Assembly (NCBI GenBank): GCA_900317845.1
Contig: ONII01000010.1
Location: 19,434-83,433, forward strand
From: an uncultured Bacteroidales bacterium
GTDB lineage: Bacteria; Bacteroidota; Bacteroidia; Bacteroidales; UBA932
DNA: 64,000 nucleotides
Reading direction: 5' to 3'
This document shows, piece after piece, positions 34,991 to 44,681 of this stretch. Each line of letters opens with the position of its first letter. Position 1 is the first letter of the stretch. The translations under genes and the position numbers were made by a program. The notes below the pieces were generated by a model that saw only the letters and a list, made by a program, of their open reading frames with translations, searched no databases and was not told the DNA's origin.

Positions 34991-35004
34991 AAATTTTGCA
35001 AGTT
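34981..35004 (+). terminator. Palindrome with T run, probable terminator
   Basis: AACTTGCAAAAAATTTTGCA then AGTT, 11-base arms, followed on the plus strand by a run of seven T. It lies four bases beyond the GH3 gene stop (minus) and contains the -33 box of tRNA-Gly. Strand of action is uncertain; the T run favours plus-strand transcripts. Confidence 0.5.
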
Positions 35005-35007
35005 TTT

Positions 35008-36168
35008 TTACTTTTCTTTGTATCCGGCGGAAAGTTGACGGAGGCGCAAGACCCGTCTGACGCTCTCGTCAATGCGCGCTTCCGTGAGTCTTCCCTGCCC
35101 TATGGCATCCAGCACAGCGTTAAAGCAAGCCGGGTAGTCTTTCACGCAAAGCAGCACATCCACGCCGGCCTCCAGGGCCAGGACGCAAGCCTCCGGCACC
35201 GGGAACTGCCGGGCAATGGCGCCCATCTCCATGGCGTCGGAGATAATCACCCCCTTAAAGCCCAGTTCCCCGCGGAGCTTGTCCTGCAGGACCACGGAGC
35301 TTAGCGTGGAAGGCAGCTCGTCGCCGGTAACGGCCGGAACAGCGATATGGGCCGTCATCACCAGCGGAGCGCCGGCTGCAATTCCCGCCTTGAAAGGCAC
35401 CATCTCGCAGGAGGCGAGCTCCTCCCAGTTTTTACCGCTCACGGCATAGCCAAAGTGGGTATCGGCCCGGGTATCCCCATGCCCCGGGAAATGCTTGAGG
35501 CAGCTCAGGATGCCTGCCTTCCGCATGCCTTTCACATAGGCCGAGACGCATTTGGCAGCCACCTTTGGATCGAAGGAAAAAGCACGCGTGCCTATGACGA
35601 TATTCTCCGGATTGGTGTTTACGTCGGCCACGGGCGCAAAGTCAATGTCAAAGCCATACTTGCGCAGGTACGTACCGATGGTATCGGCAGCCTTTCCCGC
35701 CGCACGTGGAGTGCCGAGCGCCGTCATGCTCTCAAACTGCGGCAGGCCGAAGGCAGGGTTCTTGGCCAGGCGGGCCACGCGCCCTCCTTCCTCGTCAATG
35801 CTCAAGAGCGGTTTGCCGGGCAGGGCGCGCAGCTCCTTCTGGAAGGCGGTCAGCTGCTCCGGATCTTTGATATTGTGCGCAAAAAAGGCAATGCCGCCCA
35901 CGGGATAATCGGCTGCCAGGGCACGCATGCGGTCGTTGACCGCCTGTACGCCAAAAGAGGGCAACTCGTCACTGGAGACATAATGGATGGTTGTATCCAG
36001 GGCCTCCGGCCTCAGAAAAAACAGCTGCCCCACCTTCTCCCGCAGGGTCATCCGGGAAAGTTCCTGCTCTACCAGTGCCTCGTTCACACGGGGGCCCTGC
36101 ACACAGGACACAAGGAAGGCGCCAGCTATCGCCAGCGCCCACAGAAAACGATGCCTATTGCTCCGCAT
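35008..36168 (-). CDS. GH3 beta-N-acetylhexosaminidase-like lipoprotein
   Basis: 386-residue lipoprotein (FLVSC, Cys22) of glycoside hydrolase family 3, NagZ type: one TIM-barrel domain, KHFPGHGDT-x-A-DTHFG (225-239) with the His/Asp acid-base loop typical of N-acetylglucosaminidases, and nucleophile Asp311 in IISDAMEMGAI. Expected to remove beta-linked GlcNAc, for example from muropeptides, but unlike cytosolic NagZ it is predicted to be membrane-anchored outside the cytosol. ATG 36168 overlaps the stop of the ROK gene by one base (TAATG). Confidence 0.9.
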   Translation of the reverse strand: MRSNRHRFLWALAIAGAFLVSCVQGPRVNEALVEQELSRMTLREKVGQLFFLRPEALDTTIHYVSSDELPSFGVQAVNDRMRALAADYPVGGIAFFAHNIKDPEQLTAFQKELRALPGKPLLSIDEEGGRVARLAKNPAFGLPQFESMTALGTPRAAGKAADTIGTYLRKYGFDIDFAPVADVNTNPENIVIGTRAFSFDPKVAAKCVSAYVKGMRKAGILSCLKHFPGHGDTRADTHFGYAVSGKNWEELASCEMVPFKAGIAAGAPLVMTAHIAVPAVTGDELPSTLSSVVLQDKLRGELGFKGVIISDAMEMGAIARQFPVPEACVLALEAGVDVLLCVKDYPACFNAVLDAIGQGRLTEARIDESVRRVLRLRQLSAGYKEK

Positions 36169-37124
36169 TACAGTTCCCAGGCCAGGGCCGATGCACCCAG
36201 AATGGCGGCATCGGACTCTTTCAGAGAAGAGTAGATGAGTTTCACCTTGTTCCGCCACAGGGGCAGGACATTGGCGTTCATAGCCTCCAGGATGGGCTCC
36301 GTGAGGAACTCCTTGGAACGGGCCAGACCGCCGAAGAGCACAATGGCTTCCGGAGCGGAGAACTCAATGAAATCGGCCAGTTTTTCACCCAGGATACGAC
36401 CGGTGAATTCGAAGATTTTCAGGGCCATCTTGTCCCCGTCCTTGGCGGCCTCGTACACATCCTTGGAGGTGATGCGGTCCAGGGAGCGGAGCTCTGAAGG
36501 CTCGTCGCTCATTTCCAGCCACTCGCGGGCGGTGCGGGCAACGCCCATGGCGCTGCAGTAGGCTTCCAGGCAGCCATGCTTGCCACAGCCGCACTGACGG
36601 CCGTTGTGGCGCACGGCGCAGGTATGACCCAGCTCACCGGCAAAGCCGTCGTGGCCGTATACCACTTCTCCGTTAATCACAATACCGGAACCCACGCCGG
36701 TGCCCAGGGTAATCATGATGAAATTCTTCATACCACGGGCGGCGCCATAGGTCATTTCGCCCACGGCGGCGGCATTGGCGTCATTGGTAAGGGACACGGG
36801 AATGCCGTTCATCTGCTCGCTCAGGAGTTTGGCAAACTCCACGCGCTCGTGGCCCCACTTGAGGTTGGGAGCGCTCTCGATGCAACCGGTGTAATAGTTG
36901 CCGTTAGGAGCACCTACGCCGATACCCCGGATCTGGCCTTCCGCCTTGGCCTCCGCAATGATGCGGTTCAGGGCCTCTGCCAGCTCTGCGATGAAAGGTT
37001 CTACGGTGTCATAGGTGTCCGTACGGATCACCGTCTGTGCCACAACCGTACCACGGGCATCCACAATGCCGCATTTGGAGGTCTGTCCTCCTACGTCAAT
37101 ACCAATTACTAAGTCTTGTGCCAT
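36168..37124 (-). CDS. ROK family sugar kinase
   Basis: 318-residue kinase. ATP-binding IGIDVGGQTSKCGIVDA, substrate loop SLTNDANAAAVGE with catalytic Asp, GTGVGSGIVINGEV, and zinc motif CGCGKHGCLE with the upstream His of GELGHTC, the ROK signature. Substrate could be glucose or N-acetylglucosamine; the adjacent GH3 hexosaminidase makes GlcNAc attractive. Middle gene of the MFS-ROK-GH3 operon, 11 bases after the transporter. Confidence 0.92.
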   Translation of the reverse strand: MAQDLVIGIDVGGQTSKCGIVDARGTVVAQTVIRTDTYDTVEPFIAELAEALNRIIAEAKAEGQIRGIGVGAPNGNYYTGCIESAPNLKWGHERVEFAKLLSEQMNGIPVSLTNDANAAAVGEMTYGAARGMKNFIMITLGTGVGSGIVINGEVVYGHDGFAGELGHTCAVRHNGRQCGCGKHGCLEAYCSAMGVARTAREWLEMSDEPSELRSLDRITSKDVYEAAKDGDKMALKIFEFTGRILGEKLADFIEFSAPEAIVLFGGLARSKEFLTEPILEAMNANVLPLWRNKVKLIYSSLKESDAAILGASALAWEL

Positions 37125-37135
37125 ATTGTGATTGA

Positions 37136-38425
37136 TTAGTCTACAGGAATATCTTTGTTAACGTTTTTGGAGCCGATTACAGCATAGTACAGCAGGTATG
37201 CCAGCATGGCAACCACCAGCCAGTAACTGTTCATATAACCGGCAGCCTTGGCTATAAACTCCTGGATGAACGGCATAATGCCACCGCCCACCACCAGGGT
37301 CATGAAGATACCGGATGCTGCTTCCGTATACTTGCCCAGGCCTTCTACCGCCAGGTTGAAGATGGCGCCCCACATGATGGAGGTACACAGGCCGCAAAGC
37401 ACAAGGAACAGGCAGCTGAGCGGAACCTGGAACATGGCGAAACCGTCTGCGGCGCTATAACCGGGCATGTTCACGGTAACGGCCTTGGGGGTGAAGATGG
37501 CGGCCAGCACCAGGATAATGGCCACGGAGCTCACGCAGGTCATCTGGGTGCGAGTGCTCACCTTGCCGGAAATGAGGGAGCTGGAGAATCGGCCCACCAT
37601 CATGAGCAGCCAGTAAACAGCGGCGATGGCGCCACCGATAGCTGCACCGTTCACGGCAATGCCGGCGCCCCTTTCAGAGGCATCGGCCAGGAAGAAATTC
37701 ACCTGGGAAGGAATGCCGATCTCGATACCCACATAGAAGAAGATGGCAATGGCGCCCAGCACGAAGTGGCGGAAATTCCAGGCACTGTGCTCGTACTTGG
37801 TGGTCTTGCGCTCCTGCGCAGGCTCCGGGATGGTGAGGAAGGAAATGATGACAAACGCAGCGGCAAATACACCCATCGCGATGAACAGCAGCGGAGACAC
37901 ATCAGACATGGAAGTGCTGGCGCTCACCGTGCCCACCAGTACGCCCACCAGCAGCGGAGTGAGGGTGCCGGTAAGGGAGTTCAGGGTGCCGCCAATCTGG
38001 ATGAACTGGTTGCCGCGGTTACCGCCACCACCCAGGATGTTCAGCATGGGGTTCACCACGGTATTGAGCATGCACACGCAGAAGCCGCATACGAAGGCGC
38101 CCAGCAAATACACATAGATGGCGCTGCCACCCAGGAAGCTGAAACTGGACAGGTACTGGATGCAGATACCGACAAAACCGGTTGCCAGGGCAATGAGGGT
38201 GGTTTTCTTGTAACCTACAGAGAGGAGCATTTTGCCGGCAGGGATACCCATGAACAGGTAAGCGGCAAAGTTCATCAGGTTACCCGCCATGCGGGACCAT
38301 TCGTACTGGTTTCCCCAGATAACGCCAAAAGGAGCCGCCATATTGGTCACGAAGGAGATCATCGCAAAGATGAAGCACATGGTGACAAGGGCGACCATAT
38401 TGGTGCTGTTCTTTTTAGCAGACAT
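37136..38425 (-). CDS. Sugar:proton symporter of the FucP-type MFS
   Basis: 429-residue permease with about twelve helices. It has the FucP/GlcP-type layout, starting ALVTMCFIFAMISFVTNMAA, with NLMNFAAYLFMGIPAGKML in helix two and the long central loop (PEPAQERKTTKYEHS). Imports a monosaccharide with protons or sodium; together with the ROK kinase and GH3 enzyme the likely cargo is GlcNAc or glucose released at the envelope. First gene of the operon; TAACTTTG lies about 50 bases upstream. Confidence 0.88.
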   Translation of the reverse strand: MSAKKNSTNMVALVTMCFIFAMISFVTNMAAPFGVIWGNQYEWSRMAGNLMNFAAYLFMGIPAGKMLLSVGYKKTTLIALATGFVGICIQYLSSFSFLGGSAIYVYLLGAFVCGFCVCMLNTVVNPMLNILGGGGNRGNQFIQIGGTLNSLTGTLTPLLVGVLVGTVSASTSMSDVSPLLFIAMGVFAAAFVIISFLTIPEPAQERKTTKYEHSAWNFRHFVLGAIAIFFYVGIEIGIPSQVNFFLADASERGAGIAVNGAAIGGAIAAVYWLLMMVGRFSSSLISGKVSTRTQMTCVSSVAIILVLAAIFTPKAVTVNMPGYSAADGFAMFQVPLSCLFLVLCGLCTSIMWGAIFNLAVEGLGKYTEAASGIFMTLVVGGGIMPFIQEFIAKAAGYMNSYWLVVAMLAYLLYYAVIGSKNVNKDIPVD

Positions 38426-38475
38426 ATTAGATTAAAGTTTTATTTGTTAATTAATTATTTCTGGCTAACAGTTTT

Positions 38476-38483
38476 CAAAGTTA
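38476..38483 (-). promoter_or_regulatory. -7 box of the MFS-ROK-GH3 operon
   Basis: Minus-strand TAACTTTG, perfect TAnnTTTG; no clear -33 TTTG. The ATG is 50 bases downstream, leaving room for a leader of about 45 bases. Confidence 0.5.
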
Positions 38484-38517
38484 CTAAAAAATTTAAGGAC
38501 TTGTACCAAGTGGGCAT

Positions 38518-38551
38518 AAAAAAATACCCAACCATGGGGATGGCTGGGCAT
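38518..38551 (-). terminator. Terminator of the rplP-rplQ ribosomal operon
   Basis: Minus strand: TGCCCAGCCAT-ccc-CATGGTTGGGTA followed by seven T, 22 bases after the rplQ stop. Long stem with two weak pairs. Confidence 0.85.
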
Positions 38552-38572
38552 TTACAAGGTATGAGTGAAAAC

Positions 38573-39055
38573 TTACTCGGCTGCCGGAGCTTCTGCGGCG
38601 GGAGCGGCTTCCTCTGCGGGAGCGGCCTCGGCCTTCTTGGCGCGGCTGCGACGGGTGGTCTTCTTGGCCTCTTTCTTGGTGGAAGCCAGGGCGGCCTCGT
38701 TGAAGTCCACAAACTCTACCAGAACCATTTCTGCGGCGTCACCGCTGCGGAAACCGGTGTGGAGGATACGGAGGTATCCACCGGGACGGTCTGCCACCTT
38801 AGGGGCGATGGTGCGGAAAAGTTCTGCCGTTGCCTCTTTGTCTTTCAGGTAGCTGAAAACAACGCGGCGGGAGTGCGTAGTGTCTTCCTTGGACTTGGTG
38901 ATGAGGGGCTCTACGTAAGGCTTCAGGGCCTTTGCTTTGGCCTCGGTGGTGGTGATCCTCTTCTTCAGGATGAGGGAGGATGCCATGTTGGCGAGCATCG
39001 CCTTGCGGTGACCGCTCTTGCGACCAAGATGATTGACTGCTTTATTGTGTCTCAT
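38573..39055 (-). CDS. rplQ: 50S ribosomal protein L17
   Basis: 160 residues. The conserved core ([39 protein letters not shown]) ends near 125 and is followed by a lysine-, alanine- and glutamate-rich tail of about 35 residues, longer than in E. coli (127 residues) and common in Bacteroidota. Last gene of the operon, three bases after rpoA. Confidence 0.97.
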   Translation of the reverse strand: MRHNKAVNHLGRKSGHRKAMLANMASSLILKKRITTTEAKAKALKPYVEPLITKSKEDTTHSRRVVFSYLKDKEATAELFRTIAPKVADRPGGYLRILHTGFRSGDAAEMVLVEFVDFNEAALASTKKEAKKTTRRSRAKKAEAAPAEEAAPAAEAPAAE

Positions 39056-39057
39056 TG

Positions 39058-40065
39058 TTAAACGATCTTTTTCTTAGGTTCAATATTGTACTTGGTGACA
39101 TCCATTCCGAAGGAAAGCTTCATCTTCTCCACCAGGAGGTCGATCTCGTTCAGGGACTTGCGGCCAAAGTTGCGGAACTTCATCAGTTCGCTGCGGCTAT
39201 AGGACACAAGGTCTGCGAACGTGTCGATATCGGCGGCTTTCAGGCAGTTGAAGGCTCTTACGGAAAGGCCCATGTCGGAAAGCTTGGTCAGAAGGAGATG
39301 ACGCATTCTCAGGGACTCCTCGTCAAGCTCTTTGCTCTCGGTTTCTACCGTGGACTCGATGGCAATTTTCTTGTCGTCGGTGAAGAGCTTGAAGTGATAG
39401 ATGAGGATGTTGGCTGCATCCTGCAGGGCGGCCTCCGGAGAGATGGAACCGTCTGTGACAATCTCCAGGTTCAGCTTCTCGTAGTCCGTCTTCTGTTCCA
39501 CGCGGTAGTTTTCCACGGTCCAGTTGACTTTACGGATGGGCGTGTAGATAGCGTCCACGGGCAGGGTGCCGATGGGCGTGTTCTCGTCGCGGAGTTCCTC
39601 TGCGGGAACAAAGCCGCGGCCCTTGGTGATGGTCAGGGAGATGGTAATCTTTACGGAGGGCTCCAGCGTGCAGATGTGCAGCTCGGGATTCAACACCTTG
39701 AAAGAAGACAATCCTTTGGAGATGTCCTCAGCGGTAAACTCCTGCTTGCCGCTGATTGTGATATTCGCCACCTCGGAGTCTACAGTGTCCACCATCCGGC
39801 GGAAGCGTACCTGCTTCAGGTTCAGGATGATGTCCTGCATTCCCTCAATCACGCCGGGGATGGTCTGGAACTCGTCCTGAACACCCGCGATCTGGATCTG
39901 AGAGATAGCGAAACCTTCGAGAGAGTTAAGAAGGATGCGACGGAGGGCGTTACCGATGGTCTGTCCGTAGCCAGGCTCAAGCGGCCTGAACTCGAAACGG
40001 CCCACGGTCTCGGTGCCTTCGAGCATGATCACCTTGTCCGGTTTCTGAAATGCTAAGATTGCCAT
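39058..40065 (-). CDS. rpoA: RNA polymerase alpha subunit
   Basis: 335 residues. N-terminal dimerisation domain ([35 protein letters not shown]) and C-terminal domain with [20 protein letters not shown] and [13 protein letters not shown], which contacts UP elements and activators. Standard length. Between rpsD and rplQ as in most bacteria. Confidence 0.98.
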   Translation of the reverse strand: MAILAFQKPDKVIMLEGTETVGRFEFRPLEPGYGQTIGNALRRILLNSLEGFAISQIQIAGVQDEFQTIPGVIEGMQDIILNLKQVRFRRMVDTVDSEVANITISGKQEFTAEDISKGLSSFKVLNPELHICTLEPSVKITISLTITKGRGFVPAEELRDENTPIGTLPVDAIYTPIRKVNWTVENYRVEQKTDYEKLNLEIVTDGSISPEAALQDAANILIYHFKLFTDDKKIAIESTVETESKELDEESLRMRHLLLTKLSDMGLSVRAFNCLKAADIDTFADLVSYSRSELMKFRNFGRKSLNEIDLLVEKMKLSFGMDVTKYNIEPKKKIV

Positions 40066-40088
40066 AATTTTATACGGTGTTAAATCTG

Positions 40089-40691
40089 TTACTTGGAGTA
40101 GAGGTCAACGATAAGCTGCTCGTTGATGTTCTCGGGAATTTCCTCGCGGGCGGGAACATTCAGGAACTTGCCGCAGAGGTTGGCAGCATCCAGCTCCAGC
40201 CAGGCATACTTGGTGGCGGAAGCCAGGCTGTTCTGAATCACCTCCAGGCTCTTGGAACGTTCGCGGACAGCGATTACCTGACCGGGCTTAACCTGGCAGG
40301 AAGGAATGTTGCAGATAACACCATCCAGGGTGATGTGGCGGTGCAGAACCAGCTGACGGGCAGCGGCGCGGCTGGGAGCGAAGCCCAGACGGTACACCAG
40401 GTTGTCCAGACGGGCCTCCAGCAGGAGAACGAGGTTCTCACCGGTCTGGCCTTTCATGCGGGCAGCACGGGCATAGGTGTTACGGAACTGACGCTCCAGC
40501 ACACCGTACATGTACTTGACTTTCTGCTTCTCCTTGAGCTGGGTGCCATATTCTTTCTGCTTTTTACGCTTGGCAGCCAGACCATGTTGTCCCGGAGGCG
40601 TATTTCTCTTTTCAAAGGTCTTGTCAGGGCCATAGATGGGCTCGCCGAATTTACGGGCGATGCGAGTGGTAGGACCAGTATATCTTGCCAT
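40089..40691 (-). CDS. rpsD: 30S ribosomal protein S4
   Basis: 200 residues; begins [19 protein letters not shown], with the S4 RNA-binding domain [20 protein letters not shown] and [18 protein letters not shown]. No zinc cysteines at the N-terminus. Primary 16S binder and, in other bacteria, translational repressor of this operon. Confidence 0.98.
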   Translation of the reverse strand: MARYTGPTTRIARKFGEPIYGPDKTFEKRNTPPGQHGLAAKRKKQKEYGTQLKEKQKVKYMYGVLERQFRNTYARAARMKGQTGENLVLLLEARLDNLVYRLGFAPSRAAARQLVLHRHITLDGVICNIPSCQVKPGQVIAVRERSKSLEVIQNSLASATKYAWLELDAANLCGKFLNVPAREEIPENINEQLIVDLYSK

Positions 40692-40709
40692 AGTTTTACT
40701 TGTTTAAAA

Positions 40710-41099
40710 TTAAACTTTACGGCGGCCCTTAGGACGGCAACCATTGTGGGGCATAGGGGTAACGTCGATAATCTCGGTCACCACGATACCAGCATTGTTA
40801 ATGGTACGGATGGCGCTCTCACGACCGGCACCCGGGCCCTTCACATAGCATTTCACTTTGCGGAGACCGGCGTCGAAAGCGGTCTTGGACGCATCTTCTG
40901 CGGCCATCTGGGCGGCGTACGGAGTGTTCTTTTTGGAACCACGGAAACCGCACTTACCGGCGGAGGACCAGCTGATCACCTGACCCTGGGCGTTGCACAG
41001 GGACACGATGACGTTGTTGAAGGTCGAGGAGATATGGGCTTCGCCATAAGCTTCAACCTTGACAACTCTTTTTTTGGTAGTTGTAGTTTTCTTTGCCAT
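40710..41099 (-). CDS. rpsK: 30S ribosomal protein S11
   Basis: 129 residues; [39 protein letters not shown] and the C-terminal [16 protein letters not shown] are diagnostic. Located on the 30S platform next to mRNA. Between rpsM (13-base gap) and rpsD. Confidence 0.98.
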   Translation of the reverse strand: MAKKTTTTKKRVVKVEAYGEAHISSTFNNVIVSLCNAQGQVISWSSAGKCGFRGSKKNTPYAAQMAAEDASKTAFDAGLRKVKCYVKGPGAGRESAIRTINNAGIVVTEIIDVTPMPHNGCRPKGRRKV

Positions 41100-41112
41100 A
41101 ACTTCTCAGACT

Positions 41113-41490
41113 TTACTTGGTTGCTTTCTTCTTGTTGGCAACGGTCTTCTTCTTACCCTTGCGGGTACGGGCGTTGTTCTTGGTGCTCTGGCCGCGGACG
41201 GGCAGACCTGCACGGTGACGGATGCCTCTGTAGCAACCGATATCCATGAGGCGCTTGATGTCCATCTGGACAGAAGAACGGAGTTCACCCTCAATCTTGT
41301 ACTCGTTGTTGATGAGGGTACGGATAGCGGCGATCTGCTCGTCGTTCCAGTCTCCGACTTTGATAGTGCGGTCGATGCCACAGGTGTCCAGAATCTTCCG
41401 GGCGCTGCTGCGGCCGATTCCGAAGATATAGGTCAGGCCTATCTCTCCGTGTTTGTTGTTCGGTAAATCAACACCGGCTATTCTTGCCAT
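41113..41490 (-). CDS. rpsM: 30S ribosomal protein S13
   Basis: 125 residues; [20 protein letters not shown] at the start, [16 protein letters not shown], and [20 protein letters not shown] with a basic tail contacting P-site tRNA. First of the rpsM-rpsK-rpsD-rpoA-rplQ block. Confidence 0.98.
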   Translation of the reverse strand: MARIAGVDLPNNKHGEIGLTYIFGIGRSSARKILDTCGIDRTIKVGDWNDEQIAAIRTLINNEYKIEGELRSSVQMDIKRLMDIGCYRGIRHRAGLPVRGQSTKNNARTRKGKKKTVANKKKATK

Positions 41491-41522
41491 ATTCTATCTG
41501 TACTTTTTAATAGTTACACTTA

Positions 41523-41639
41523 TTAACCCTGGCGCATCTTGAACTTGGGGTTCTTCTTGCAGATAACGTACAGGCGGCCTTTACGCCGGACAATCTTGCA
41601 GTCTTCACTGCGTTTCTTGATGGAGGTCTTGACTTTCAT
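41523..41639 (-). CDS. rpmJ: 50S ribosomal protein L36
   Basis: 38-residue protein found by direct translation between infA and rpsM. It begins [20 protein letters not shown] and ends NPKFKMRQG. Compared with the zinc form (CxxC...C...H) only Cys14 and Cys27 remain; the first Cys and the His are replaced, so zinc binding is probably lost or altered, as in other Bacteroidota. Position infA-rpmJ-rpsM is canonical. Confidence 0.96.
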   Translation of the reverse strand: MKVKTSIKKRSEDCKIVRRKGRLYVICKKNPKFKMRQG

Positions 41640-41652
41640 CGTTATCTAGTTT

Positions 41653-41871
41653 TTATTTGTATCTGAAAGAAATTCTTCCTTTGGTTAAATCGTAAGGTGA
41701 GATTTCCACTTTGACCCGGTCACCGAGAAGGATATGGATAAAGTTCATCCTCATCTTACCTGAAATGTTGCAGAGGAGGACATGACCATTCTCCAGCTCC
41801 ACGCGGAACATCGCATTGGGGAGGGTTTCGATCACCGTACCATCCTGCTCGATAGCTACTTGTTTGGACAT
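41653..41871 (-). CDS. infA: Translation initiation factor IF-1
   Basis: 72 residues, S1-like OB fold: [40 protein letters not shown] and [18 protein letters not shown]. Binds the 30S A site. Follows map after 15 bases. Confidence 0.98.
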   Translation of the reverse strand: MSKQVAIEQDGTVIETLPNAMFRVELENGHVLLCNISGKMRMNFIHILLGDRVKVEISPYDLTKGRISFRYK

Positions 41872-41886
41872 AGTCTTAAACTCACT

Positions 41887-42666
41887 TTAGATATTAATGG
41901 AACCATCTTTCTCAATGTAGTCGAACGTTGACAGCTGCTGGGCCTGGCCTTTTCGGACAACAACCGTAAGCTCGTAATGGGCCGCATTTTTGTGATCGGC
42001 GGTGTGAACTGCCCAACCATTTCTTGCAAGATACACACCTCTGCCGCCTGCACAAATCATCGGCTCGATACAGATGGTCATTCCGTCCACAAGCCGTGCG
42101 CCGTGTCCCCTTCTCCCGTAATTGGGAATACCCGGGTCTTCGTGCATTTCCTTGCCAACGCCGTGGCCTTCCAGCTCACGGACAACGGAAAAACCATAAC
42201 TTTCCGCATACGATTGCACCGCGTATCCGATATCGCCGGTGCGATTGCCTGCAACCGCCGCTTCAATCCCCTTGTACAGCGATGCCTTGGTGACATCCAG
42301 GAGCCGGCGGGTTTCGGCGTCCACCTCCCCTACAGGGAAGGTGTAGGCCGAATCACCGTTGTATCCTTTGTACAGGGTTCCGCAATCTACGGAGACGATG
42401 TCTCCCTCTTCCAGGGGGCGGTCGTTGGGAAATCCATGGACCACAACATCGTTCACGCTCATGCAGAGCGCTGCAGGGAAGCCATCAAAACCTTTGAAGG
42501 AAGGGATAGCGCCGTGATCGCGGATGAAGGTCTCGGCCACCTCGTTCAACTTCGCAGTTGTCACACCGGGGGCGACCAGCTTACCGACCTCTGCCAGTGT
42601 CTTGGACACCAGCTCTCCATTGATACGGAGCAGTTCGATTTCTTCTTCGGTCTTGGGCCTGAACAT
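41887..42666 (-). CDS. map: Methionine aminopeptidase, type I
   Basis: 259 residues. Metal ligands of the pita-bread fold are visible in SVDCGTLYKGYNGDSAYTF, GHGVGKEMHEDP, and MTICIEPMI with the downstream HTADH region. Removes N-terminal methionine from nascent chains. Sits between secY and infA as is usual in Bacteroidota. Confidence 0.97.
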   Translation of the reverse strand: MFRPKTEEEIELLRINGELVSKTLAEVGKLVAPGVTTAKLNEVAETFIRDHGAIPSFKGFDGFPAALCMSVNDVVVHGFPNDRPLEEGDIVSVDCGTLYKGYNGDSAYTFPVGEVDAETRRLLDVTKASLYKGIEAAVAGNRTGDIGYAVQSYAESYGFSVVRELEGHGVGKEMHEDPGIPNYGRRGHGARLVDGMTICIEPMICAGGRGVYLARNGWAVHTADHKNAAHYELTVVVRKGQAQQLSTFDYIEKDGSINI

Positions 42667-42694
42667 ATTGTCAAAGTTCTACCAACATTCAAAA

Positions 42695-44014
42695 TTACAT
42701 GCCAGAGCGTCCGGTAAGACGACCCGTCTTCATGAGTCCGTCGTAGTGGCGCATCAAGAGATAGCTCTCGATCTGCTGCAGGGTGTCCAGGATTACGCCC
42801 ACCATAATCAGCAGCGAGGTGCCGCCGAAGAAGGAAGCGAACTGGTTGTTTACACCCAGCACATTGGCCAGTGCCGGCAGACAGGCGATAAGGCCCAGGA
42901 ATACGGAACCCGGCAGGGTTATTCTGGTCATGATGGTGTCCAGGTACTCGGCCGTCTTCTTGCCGGGCTTGACACCCGGGATGAAGCCACCGTTCTTCTT
43001 CATATCCTCTGACATCATCGTGGGGTTCACGGTAACGGCAGTGTAGAAGTAGGTGAATACAACCACCAGGAGGAAGAATACGACGTTATACCAGACGGTA
43101 GTGTAGCTGGAGAAGGCAGCGGCGATACCACGGGTGGCATCGTACTGGCCCAGCAGCATAGGGAACATCATGAGCGCCTGAGCGAAGATGATAGGCATAA
43201 CGCCGGCGGCGTTAATCTTGAGGGGGATGTACTGGCGTACACCACCATACTGCTTGTTGCCGATCACACGCTTGGCATACTGTACGGGCACTCTGCGGAC
43301 GGCCTGCACCAGGGCGATAGCGGCCAGGATGACCAGCACCCAGATGACCAGCTCCACGATGAGCATGATAGGGCCACCCACGCCACCGGCAGTGAATTTC
43401 TGACCGACTTCCGCCACGAGGGCGTAAGGCAGACGAGCCACGATACCAATCATGATGATGAGGGAAATACCGTTACCGATACCACGGTCGGTGATCCGTT
43501 CACCCAGCCACATCACGAACATGGAGCCGGCCATCAGGATGACGGTGGACACCAGGTTGAACATGAAGGGGCTCCAGGTCACGGTGCGGGCGGCGGCGGG
43601 AACCATACCGGCCACATAGGCGGGACCCTGGATGGCCAGGATGGCCACGGTGAGGTAACGGGTGATCTGGTTCATCTTCCGGCGGCCGCTCTCCCCTTCC
43701 ATCTGCATTTTGCGGAAGGAAGGAACGAACATGCCCAGAAGCTGGACCACGATGGATGCCGAGATGTACGGCATCACACCCAGTGCGAAGATACTGGCGT
43801 TACCGAAAGCACCGCCGGAGAACATGTTGAGGAGTCCGACGAGGCCCTCCTGGGTACCGCTGATACCACCCTTCAGGTACTCGGGATCCAGGCCCGGGAG
43901 AAGGATGAAGCTACCCAGTCGGTAAACCAGCACAAGCAGGATCGTGTAACCGATCCGCTTGCGCAGTTCTTCGATGTTGTAGATGTTTCGAATTGTCTCG
44001 ATAAACTTCTTCAT
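42695..44014 (-). CDS. secY: Preprotein translocase subunit SecY
   Basis: 439 residues with ten membrane helices. Landmarks: LVYRLGSFILLPGLDP in helix one, GVMPYISASIVVQLL (helix two), NAAGVMPIIFAQALMMFP (helix seven), and the cytosolic loop with RRVPVQYAKRVIG needed for SecA and ribosome contact. Complete. Between rplO and map. Confidence 0.98.
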   Translation of the reverse strand: MKKFIETIRNIYNIEELRKRIGYTILLVLVYRLGSFILLPGLDPEYLKGGISGTQEGLVGLLNMFSGGAFGNASIFALGVMPYISASIVVQLLGMFVPSFRKMQMEGESGRRKMNQITRYLTVAILAIQGPAYVAGMVPAAARTVTWSPFMFNLVSTVILMAGSMFVMWLGERITDRGIGNGISLIIMIGIVARLPYALVAEVGQKFTAGGVGGPIMLIVELVIWVLVILAAIALVQAVRRVPVQYAKRVIGNKQYGGVRQYIPLKINAAGVMPIIFAQALMMFPMLLGQYDATRGIAAAFSSYTTVWYNVVFFLLVVVFTYFYTAVTVNPTMMSEDMKKNGGFIPGVKPGKKTAEYLDTIMTRITLPGSVFLGLIACLPALANVLGVNNQFASFFGGTSLLIMVGVILDTLQQIESYLLMRHYDGLMKTGRLTGRSGM

Positions 44015-44022
44015 AGCTGTGG

Positions 44023-44472
44023 CTATTCGATAACGATTGCTTTACCACCGGCAGCCTCAATCTTCTGGGTAGCGGATGCGGAGAAAGCATTGGCTTTCAC
44101 CTCCACAGCAGCGGTGAGTTCACCGTTACCGAGCACCTTCACGAGTTCGCCCTTGGAAGCGATACCGGCAGCGATGAAGGTGTCCGTGTCGAAGGCCTTC
44201 ACGCCCAGCTTCTCGCTCAGGGCCTGGAGGGTTGCCACGTTGACAGCCTTGTAAGCTACACGGGTAGGGTTCTTGAAGCCGAACTTGGGAAGACGACGCT
44301 GAATGGGCATCTGACCACCTTCGAAACCTACTTTGTGCTCATAGCCGGCGCGAGCCTGTGCGCCCTTGGTACCACGGGTGGCGGTGCCACCTTTACCGGA
44401 ACCCTGGCCGCGGCCTACGCGCTTGCTGTTATGGGTTGCGCCCTTTGCGGGCTTCAGATTTTCAAGTTTCAT
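44023..44472 (-). CDS. rplO: 50S ribosomal protein L15
   Basis: 149 residues; MKLENLKPAKGATHNSKRVG, GRGQGSGKGGTATRGTKGAQ and GFEGGQMPIQRRLPKFGF identify L15. Unusually for this phylum, a strong Shine-Dalgarno AAGGAGG lies 8 bases before the ATG (44487-44481) and overlaps the rpmD stop codon. Confidence 0.97.
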   Translation of the reverse strand: MKLENLKPAKGATHNSKRVGRGQGSGKGGTATRGTKGAQARAGYEHKVGFEGGQMPIQRRLPKFGFKNPTRVAYKAVNVATLQALSEKLGVKAFDTDTFIAAGIASKGELVKVLGNGELTAAVEVKANAFSASATQKIEAAGGKAIVIE

Positions 44473-44485
44473 CTCTTAGTCCTCC

Positions 44486-44668
44486 TTAGTCAATTACTTC
44501 ACAAGTAACCAGATGGGCCACTTTGGCCAGCATGCCGCGGGTGATGGGCGTATCTTCCACTTCCACGGTCTGATGCATCCGGCGGATACCGAGAGTCTTG
44601 AGGTTTGCGATCTGACGCTTGGTCTCTCCATTCTTGGAGCGGACCTGGGTAATCTTAAGCTTTGCCAT
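44486..44668 (-). CDS. rpmD: 50S ribosomal protein L30
   Basis: 60 residues: MAKLKITQVRSKNGETKRQI, TLGIRRMHQTVEVEDTPITR and the final HLVTCEVID. Normal length. Between rpsE and rplO. Confidence 0.97.
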   Translation of the reverse strand: MAKLKITQVRSKNGETKRQIANLKTLGIRRMHQTVEVEDTPITRGMLAKVAHLVTCEVID

Positions 44669-44681
44669 AGTCTCTCTGGGA

